From assembly GCA_030693105.1 (NCBI GenBank), contig JAUYBK010000157.1:1-27989 (forward strand): a stretch of DNA of 27,989 bases, read 5' to 3'. How positions within the stretch are numbered: the first letter of the stretch is position 1; every line of letters starts with the position of its first letter. The DNA is from Methanobacteriaceae archaeon. Lineage in GTDB: Archaea; Methanobacteriota; Methanobacteria; Methanobacteriales; Methanobacteriaceae. Below are positions 23,222-27,989 of the stretch, in pieces. The notes beneath the pieces are model-generated. The model was given only the letters and a program-made list of their open reading frames with translations. It was not told where the DNA came from and made no database searches. A program made the translations under genes and the position numbers.

Positions 23222-23257
23222 GGAATGGTTATTAGCTGCCCCCCACAAAATTAAACC

Positions 23258-24088
23258 ATGGAAGAATTTCTTAAAACCAAGTTACGGGAAAAGTGCCAGG
23301 AGCTGGGCCTACCCCTGGTGGGCTTTGCCCCGGTAAAAAGGTGGGAAACCCCCCCGGAGGAGCTCCCGCACCACTTCGAGGAATGGATACCCGAGGAGTT
23401 CTGGCCCCAGTCCATCTACCCCGAGGCCCAAACCGTCATCGTCATCGGACTGCCGGTGCAGCTCCCCATCCTGGAAACAGCACCCTCTATATATTATCAT
23501 GAATTATACCACACCATTAATCGGCTTTTAGATGAGAAGGCCTACTTGCTTTCAAATTTTTTGACCAGTGCGGGGTATCCTTCTATTTATCTCCCCCGGG
23601 ATGGATATGGGGATATTGAAGTGCTCCTGAAAAAGCCTCTGGCCTTTTTCTCTCATAAACACGCGGCTTATCTGGCCGGTTTGGGATCCTTTGGTTGGAA
23701 TAATGTACTCTTAACCCCCGAATATGGACCCCGGATTCGGTTCACCTCCATCTTCACCACCGCCCCCCTGGAGGGTGACCCCATCTTAGGGGATGATCTG
23801 TGCACCCGCTGCCTCCTGTGCGCCAGAAGCTGTCCCGTGGACGCTCTATCAACCAAAAAGGAAGATCAGTTCCCCCCACCTATGGGGAAGATAAAGTGTG
23901 CCACTAGAAGTAAAAAACTCCGCAAAAAGTACCTCTCCCCCTGCGGCATCTGCATCAAGGTCTGTCCCGTGGGAAAAGACCGGAAGATTTTCAACCGAAC
24001 CAATACCACTATTTACACCCAGAAAAAAGGCTTCGAAAAGTATCACCGCAGTTGGGAACACGTTAAAAAGTATGGAAGTAAAAAGTAA
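23258..24088 (+). CDS. QueG-like iron-sulfur protein (two [4Fe-4S] motifs)
   Basis: A 276-residue protein. N-terminal part (LREKCQELGLPLVGFAPV, YPEAQTVIVIGLPV) and KHAAYLAGLGSFGWNNVLLTPEYGPRIRF in the middle match the epoxyqueuosine reductase/reductive dehalogenase fold that binds cobalamin. The C-terminal part has CTRCLLCARSCPVDAL (about 182-197) and CGICIKVCPVGK (about 229-240), two ferredoxin-type cluster motifs. It lacks the C-terminal HEAT repeats of bacterial QueG. Archaea make archaeosine, not queuosine, so a QueG function is doubtful and a different reduction, perhaps corrinoid-related, is more likely. It lies 36 bases after the ATPase gene and 8 bases before the aminotransferase, so probably cotranscribed with the latter. 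Cytosolic. Confidence 0.83.
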   Translation: MEEFLKTKLREKCQELGLPLVGFAPVKRWETPPEELPHHFEEWIPEEFWPQSIYPEAQTVIVIGLPVQLPILETAPSIYYHELYHTINRLLDEKAYLLSNFLTSAGYPSIYLPRDGYGDIEVLLKKPLAFFSHKHAAYLAGLGSFGWNNVLLTPEYGPRIRFTSIFTTAPLEGDPILGDDLCTRCLLCARSCPVDALSTKKEDQFPPPMGKIKCATRSKKLRKKYLSPCGICIKVCPVGKDRKIFNRTNTTIYTQKKGFEKYHRSWEHVKKYGSKK

Positions 24089-24096
24089 GGTACCAG

Positions 24097-25284
24097 ATGA
24101 TTTTTATGAAGTTTCAATTTGCGGATAGAATGAGTAAGGTCCCCCGGTCCTTTGTCCGGGAAACTTTAAAAATAACCGAAGACCCCGAAATAATATCCTT
24201 TGCCGGTGGTTTGCCCAGTCCCTTATCTTTTCCAGTGGAGGAAATAGCCGAATCCACCAGTTACCTCCTAAAAAAAGAGGGTGAAGAAGCCCTGCAGTAC
24301 AGCACCACGGAAGGGTACACTCCTTTACGAGAATACCTATCAAATAGGTATTCTAAAAAGGGTGTGAAGGTAGATGCCGACCATATTTTAATAACCAACG
24401 GTTCCCAGCAATGTCTGGATCTGGTGGGGAAGGTGTTCTTAAACCAGGAAGATAAGGTACTGGTAGAAAGACCGACTTACCTGGCTGCCATTCAGGCCTT
24501 TAGGATGTACGAGGCCCAGTTGAGATCCATACCCCTCCAGGAGGATGGAATTGATATCCAAGCGCTATCAGATGCGTTGAGCCAGGATAAGTTTAAACTC
24601 TTCTACTCCATCCCCAGCTTCCAAAACCCCACCGGGATAACCTATTCTTTAGAGAAGAGGAAGATGGTGGCGGAGATTCTAGAGGACCAGCCCACGGTGT
24701 TCGTGGAAGACAATCCGTATGGTGAGATACGTTTCAGGGGCGAAGATCTGCCTCCCATCAAGTCTTACCTAGCAGATTCAATATTATTTGGTACTTTTTC
24801 CAAGATCATCTCTCCCGGGATGAGGATGGGGTGGATGGTGGCCCCTCTGGAGGTTATGGATAAATTGGTAGTGGCCAAGCAGGCTTCGGATCTCCACAGT
24901 AACTATTTCACCCAGCGGGTGATTTACCAGCACCTCACCGACCACAACATGGACCACCACCTCCAAAAGATCCGTAAAATGTACAAAAAGCAGCGGGACT
25001 TAATGATCCAGATGATTGAAGACCACTTCCCCCCTGGTGTTCGTTACACACAACCGGAGGGAGGGATGTTCCTGTGGGTGACCTTACCCGAAGGTTTATC
25101 TGCTCTGGAACTTTTTGATATCGCTTTGAAAGAGAAGGTGGCCTTCGTGCCGGGTGAAGCGTTCTACACTGAAAATCCGGAGAAGAATACTTTGCGGTTG
25201 AACTTCTCAAATTCAAATGAGGAAAGGATTGAAGAGGGGATGAAAAGACTTGGTAATGCTATAAATAAGATGATGGACATTTAG
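24097..25284 (+). CDS. PLP aminotransferase, MocR/LysN-like (2-aminoadipate type)
   Basis: A 395-residue fold-type I aminotransferase of the MocR/LysN/ARO8-like subgroup. It shows ISFAGGLPSPLSFP (N-terminal arm), LQYSTTEGYTPLREYLSNRY, TNGSQQCLDLVGKVFL, ERPTYLAAIQAF, PSFQNPTGITY, VEDNPYGEIRF (PLP Asp and Tyr) and GTFSKIISPGMRMGW with the lysine in SK; RLNFSNS near the end holds the substrate arginine. Likely substrates are 2-aminoadipate, branched-chain or aromatic amino acids with 2-oxoglutarate; family members are broad. ATG 24097 has AAGGT ahead (24085-24089, overlapping the upstream stop); the ATG three codons later is an alternative. It forms a probable two-gene unit with the QueG-like gene. 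Confidence 0.87.
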   Translation: MIFMKFQFADRMSKVPRSFVRETLKITEDPEIISFAGGLPSPLSFPVEEIAESTSYLLKKEGEEALQYSTTEGYTPLREYLSNRYSKKGVKVDADHILITNGSQQCLDLVGKVFLNQEDKVLVERPTYLAAIQAFRMYEAQLRSIPLQEDGIDIQALSDALSQDKFKLFYSIPSFQNPTGITYSLEKRKMVAEILEDQPTVFVEDNPYGEIRFRGEDLPPIKSYLADSILFGTFSKIISPGMRMGWMVAPLEVMDKLVVAKQASDLHSNYFTQRVIYQHLTDHNMDHHLQKIRKMYKKQRDLMIQMIEDHFPPGVRYTQPEGGMFLWVTLPEGLSALELFDIALKEKVAFVPGEAFYTENPEKNTLRLNFSNSNEERIEEGMKRLGNAINKMMDI

Positions 25285-25336
25285 AATAAAAATGTGACTA
25301 CTTCACTTAGAATAAAAAGACCTATTTCAATTAGAA

Positions 25337-26252
25337 ATGTACTACTCCACCTTTAATATAACGGCCCTGGCTCCATTTGATTTTGATCTTAGCTCCAGAA
25401 TATTCTCCAAGGGAGATAAAAAGATAAGAAACTATGAAAATAAACATTTCTGGCAAGCTTTAAGAACAAAAGAGGGTTCAGTTCTTTTAATGATCGAATC
25501 AGTAGGAAACATGGAAACCCCCCGAATTAAAAGTTAGAATCGAATCACCCCAAAAAATATCTCCAGAAAATTTAAACTCCATTCCACCCACAGTACATAA
25601 AAAGTTTAACCTGTCTTTCGACCTCAATCGATTCTATAATGAATTTAAAGATGATAAGTTTTAACCACCCTCATCAAACGACTTTACGGGCTTAAAAATC
25701 CCCGCACTCCCACTCTTTTTGAAGCTATGGTGGACTCCATTGTGGAACAGCAAATATCCTTAAAAGCGGCCCACAGTATAGAAAATCGCCTGATAAAAAG
25801 TTTCGGATCATCAGTTAAGATGTATGGCAAAACCTATTATGCCTATCCTTCTCCCGATGAATTATCAGATCTGGACCTTCAACAACTCCGAGATTGTGGT
25901 TTGAGCTTCAGAAAGGCAGAATATATTCGCGATTTATCATTAAATATTGTAAATCAGGAGCTAAATCTGGAATCTCTGGAAAAACGGGACAACACGGAAG
26001 ATATGATAGAAGAACTTTGTGAGATAAGGGGTATTGGAGTGTGGACCGCGGAACTATCATTATTAAGGGGATTGGGGCGGTTAGATGCTATACCTGCTGA
26101 TGATATCGGCCTGCGCAGGGTTATATCACACTATTACCGTGATGATCAAAAAAATAAATGCAGATGAAGCTCGGAATAATGCTTTAAAATGGGGAGAATG
26201 GGCCAGTCTGGCTAGTTATTATTTGATAGTGGCTGATTTAATGTCACAATAA
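25337..26252 (+). pseudogene. AlkA-type DNA-3-methyladenine glycosylase, three frameshifts
   Basis: Joined across three frames this is a protein of about 304 residues with the layout of an AlkA-like base-excision repair glycosylase: N-terminal domain (MYYSTFNITALAPFDFDL...), then LYGLKNPRTPTLFEAMVDSIVEQQIS (the usual SIIxQQIS segment), the helix-hairpin-helix IRGIGVWTAE and PADDIGLRR with the catalytic Asp, ending in WGEWASLASYYLIVADL. The breaks are one extra C in the C6 run at 25518-25523, one missing base in the A-run near 25656, and one extra A in the A7 run at 26148-26154. Each by itself is repaired by a single base. The longest intact piece is 25727-26167. It would remove alkylated bases from DNA if expressed whole. 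All three lesions fall in homopolymers, so sequence error is a serious alternative to a true pseudogene. Confidence 0.75.
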
Positions 26253-26272
26253 AAAAAAAAAGTAAAAAAGAA
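26251..26272 (-). terminator. Oligo-T terminator after the DUF6790-like gene
   Basis: Immediately after the stop codon of the minus-strand membrane-protein gene the transcript reads T6 and then T11 (complements of A6 at 26264-26269 and A11 at 26251-26261), a hairpin-free archaeal terminator. It overlaps the convergent end of the glycosylase gene. Confidence 0.6.
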
Positions 26273-26273
26273 T

Positions 26274-26774
26274 TTATTCTGCTACTTCTGGTTGATTCTT
26301 AGAAGTAAAGTGGTAGCCCACTAGTAACAAGATCAGTATTATGGGAATGATAATGTCTATATACAGGGCGAAACCGGCGTTTCCAGGGGCCATATTACCA
26401 GTTTGGGCTATATTAATCAAATGGACGTAGGCCGCACCCCAGTAAAATACGGTAATTGCTATAGCAGTAGCTATCCAGAAATTATCTCTGAATTTCCAGC
26501 ATAACAGTCCTAAAATTCCGTAAGATAAATTAGCGATACCCACTTCGGATTGGAAAGGATTACCAGCAGGCCAACCAATAATAGCCGCTATGGTGTTTGC
26601 CATGAACCAATGGCCTATAAAAGCCCAAATAGAACCAATTCCAACAATTATAACTAAAAACCAGAGTAAAAAAACTTCCATTATCCTATTTTTTGTCTTA
26701 GGTGCTTTACTTATAAACAAGTGTAAAATAGCACCTATTACGGTTATTATCAAAAAAATATAGATCATATCCAT
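26274..26774 (-). CDS. DUF6790-like integral membrane protein
   Basis: A 166-residue protein with five to six hydrophobic segments (about 3-20, 33-60, 78-92, 100-120, 132-155). Conserved-looking features are the amphipathic FIGHWFMANTIAAIIGWPAGNPFQSEVGIANLSYGILGLL stretch cut between helices at WPAGNPFQ/EVGIANLSYG, and the later VHLINIAQTGNM. This pattern resembles the DUF6790 family of small archaeal and bacterial membrane proteins with no known function. ATG 26774 is preceded by AGGAAGTG; an ATG two codons later is possible. It stands alone, divergent from the VOC gene and convergent with the glycosylase gene, and ends in a strong T-tract. I assign no function. Confidence 0.7.
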   Translation of the reverse strand: MDMIYIFLIITVIGAILHLFISKAPKTKNRIMEVFLLWFLVIIVGIGSIWAFIGHWFMANTIAAIIGWPAGNPFQSEVGIANLSYGILGLLCWKFRDNFWIATAIAITVFYWGAAYVHLINIAQTGNMAPGNAGFALYIDIIIPIILILLLVGYHFTSKNQPEVAE

Positions 26775-26814
26775 TGCTACACTTCCTATCTTAAATATTT
26801 CTTAATTGATTATG

Positions 26815-26826
26815 CTTATCTATAAG
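26815..26826. promoter_or_regulatory. Shared divergent TATA-like palindrome
   Basis: CTTATCTATAAG has 5-bp palindromic arms and could serve as a TATA box on both strands. For the plus-strand VOC gene it gives a start near 26848 and a leader of about 25 nt with the GAGGCG ribosome site; for the membrane-protein gene it gives a leader of about 20 nt carrying AGGAAGTG. Confidence 0.35.
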
Positions 26827-26873
26827 ATAAATAAATTTCTCAATAACTTTTTTAAAAAAAAAGAGGCGAAAAC

Positions 26874-27360
26874 ATGAAAATCAAATATATGTCCCCTGTT
26901 AACAGTTAAAGACCTAGAAAAGTCTAAGAATTTTTATCAGGAAATATTAGAACAGGAAATTGAAATGGACCATGGTGCTAATGTTAAATTTAAGGGTGGT
27001 TTTGCTATCCATGATATTAACCATTATCAGGGACTGTTGGGTGAATCTGCCAAAGTACAGGACTTAGATAAAAAGAATTTTATGGAAATATATTTTGAAT
27101 CGGCAGAAATTAGGGAGATTGAAGAAAAAATAGAAGATTTTGGTTGTGAAGTCGTCCATCACGTGCAAGAACAGCCCTGGGGCCAGAGAGTTCTGCGGTT
27201 CTACGACCTCGACGGTTACATTATTGAGGTAGGGGAGCCCCTGGATGTGGTAGTAAAAAGGTTGGCAGTAGAGGGGTTAAGTAGAGAAGAAATCTCAGAA
27301 CGGTCTTCCATGCCATTAGAATTTGTAAAAATGGTACTAGATAAGACCAAACAGTTGTAG
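26874..27360 (+). pseudogene. VOC (glyoxalase/bleomycin-resistance-like) protein, 5' frameshift
   Basis: The ATG at 26874 with GAGGCG ahead opens MKIKYMS and then stops, while the downstream frame reads CPLLTVKDLEKSKNFYQ from the same region; dropping one base from the A4 or C4 run between 26876 and 26899 joins them into a protein of about 161 residues. The body is a single-domain VOC protein: PLLTVKDLEKSKNFYQEIL at the N-terminus, NFMEIYFESAEI in the middle and WGQRVLRFYDLDGYIIEVGEPL with the usual DPDG-like turn and metal-ligand glutamate. Family members range from glyoxalases to antibiotic-binding proteins; the reaction is unknown. An uninterrupted frame begins only at ATG 26965. A short helical tail (LSREEISERSSMPLEFVKMVL) resembles a helix-turn-helix-like ending seen in some members. 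Confidence 0.65.
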
Positions 27361-27375
27361 AAATAGTATAATAAA

Positions 27376-27425
27376 CGCTGGGGACGGGATTTGAACCCGC
27401 GAGATCCAAGGGATCATTGGCTAGC
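27376..27425 (-). pseudogene. 3' half of a tRNA-Ser(GCT) gene, probable attachment-site remnant
   Basis: Read on the minus strand this 50-nt stretch has the 3' side of a class II tRNA: GCTA-GCCAA (anticodon GCT and 3' anticodon stem, with one base missing), a variable arm GATCC-CTT-GGATC, the T arm GCGGG-TTCAAAT-CCCGT, and the acceptor 3' strand CCCCAGC plus discriminator G. The long variable arm and anticodon fit tRNA-Ser. No 5' half exists on either side: the sequence to the right is the end of a protein gene. Such 3' halves are left when an element integrates into a tRNA gene by a tyrosine recombinase. Confidence 0.7.
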
Positions 27426-27444
27426 TACAATAATATTGAGAATA

Positions 27445-27989
27445 TTAAATAATTATTTTTTGGGAAAAAACCAAAATCTTGTCTATATGGTGTCCATCCA
27501 TGTCAATTATTTCAAAATTCAAATCTTCCCATTGAAACAAATCTCCAGTAACAGGTATCCTTCCCAAATATTGTAAAATAAAACCGCCCAAGGTTAAATA
27601 ATTTCCTTTTTCTTCTTCAGGTAGGGTTTTGAGATTCAATAACTCTTTAAATTCCTCTATTTGCATATTGCCATCTATTAGCCAGCTCCCATCAAATCTT
27701 TGAACAGCTTTTGGTTCTTCTGGTTCATCTATCGCAGGAATATCCCCAACTATGGCCTCTAAAATATCATTAAGAGTAATTAAACCCTCTATACTTCCAT
27801 ATTCATCAACTACTATCGCCATATGTACATTTTCCTTAGATTCCTTGAATAACTTTAGTATATCCAATGCATCAGAGCTTTCTGGGACAAATATAGGATT
27901 CTTCACATAATTTTGAAGTGATTTTCCACTGTCAATTTCAACTTCAAAAATATCCTTCAACTGTATAACCCATAAAAAATCAACTAAAC
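27445..27989 (-). CDS. CBS-pair / CorC_HlyC transporter-associated protein, N-terminus outside window
   Basis: The C-terminal 181 residues are visible and the frame stays open to the right edge, so the start is missing; a TTG at 27960 gives only a fragment and is not a real start. The visible part begins in the first CBS motif (VIQLKDIFEVEID), continues with a second CBS domain (VVDEYGSIEGLITLNDILEAIVGDI, about 65-90) and ends in a CorC_HlyC domain (RFDGSWLIDGNMQIEEF through FEIIDMDGHHIDKI). This is the tail of the CNNM/UPF0053 hemolysin-like family, whose full members have three or four membrane helices ahead and are linked to magnesium or cobalt export; the CBS pair usually senses a nucleotide. 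Its stop lies 20 bases from the tRNA-Ser half. Confidence 0.85.
   Translation of the reverse strand, partial: LVDFLWVIQLKDIFEVEIDSGKSLQNYVKNPIFVPESSDALDILKLFKESKENVHMAIVVDEYGSIEGLITLNDILEAIVGDIPAIDEPEEPKAVQRFDGSWLIDGNMQIEEFKELLNLKTLPEEEKGNYLTLGGFILQYLGRIPVTGDLFQWEDLNFEIIDMDGHHIDKILVFSQKIII

Noticed and set aside
25281..25337. Three TTAGAA(TA)AA repeats at 24-26 base spacing
   Set aside because: They are short, AT-rich and imperfect; three copies are too few for a CRISPR or iteron call.
27376..27490. Complete intron-containing tRNA-Ser
   Set aside because: No 5' acceptor or D arm is found to the right on the minus strand; that sequence encodes the end of the CBS/CorC protein.
27445..27960. 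CBS/CorC fragment as a complete 171-residue gene from TTG 27960
   Set aside because: The frame remains open to the window edge and the visible part begins in the middle of a CBS domain, so the gene continues beyond the window.
1..27989. CRISPR arrays, rRNA genes, insertion sequences or transposases
   Set aside because: No regularly spaced repeats, no rRNA-like conserved stretch and no transposase or integrase motifs were seen on either strand.

Overview
The window looks like a methanogenic archaeon of the order Methanobacteriales, most likely Methanobacterium or a close relative. The basis is family-level: three class III signal-peptide (pilin-like) proteins, two AglB-type oligosaccharyltransferases, an archaeal-type CoaD, TATA boxes about 26 nt ahead of start codons (leaderless or nearly leaderless transcripts) next to genes with GGTG/GGAGG ribosome sites, and T-tract terminators without hairpins. 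The species cannot be fixed from the sequence alone.

Layout. 1-730: 5' part of a minus-strand MJ1255-type glycosyltransferase. 1141-1843: three small pilin-like genes; the first two share an almost identical 5' half. 1861-6316: two tandem minus-strand AglB/STT3 paralogues. 6559-10579: a plus-strand run of glycosyltransferases (polyprenyl-phosphate GT2, a broken GT2, another GT2, a GT4). 10789-16568: a minus-strand run of two SAM methyltransferases, a GT4 and two multi-pass GT-C-like proteins. Together this is a surface-glycan/N-glycosylation locus: cytosolic glycosyltransferases and methyltransferases would build and decorate a lipid-linked glycan, GT-C enzymes would add sugars from polyprenyl-phosphate donors, and AglB would transfer the glycan to exported proteins. 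That assembly is inferred from families and neighbourhood. The block is AT-rich and shows local duplication and decay, as such loci often do.

16577-25284 is GC-richer, intact housekeeping: YjjX nucleotide phosphatase, CoaD, a B12-binding-type radical SAM protein, an aspartate-type aminotransferase, a P-type cation ATPase preceded by two DtxR-like operator dyads, a QueG-like iron-sulfur protein and a MocR-like aminotransferase. 25337-27989 holds an AlkA-type DNA glycosylase broken by three homopolymer indels, a DUF6790-like membrane protein, a VOC/glyoxalase protein with a 5' frameshift, a 50-nt 3' half of a tRNA-Ser gene (probable attachment-site scar) and the C-terminal part of a CBS/CorC-type membrane protein running off the right edge.

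Most interesting points: both AglB paralogues lack the canonical WWD of the WWDYG motif; the metal-operator-like dyads and C11 tract ahead of the P-type ATPase; the tRNA-Ser half; the DNA-level identity blocks inside the pilin and methyltransferase pairs; and a recurring pattern of single-base indels, which may be decay or sequencing error.
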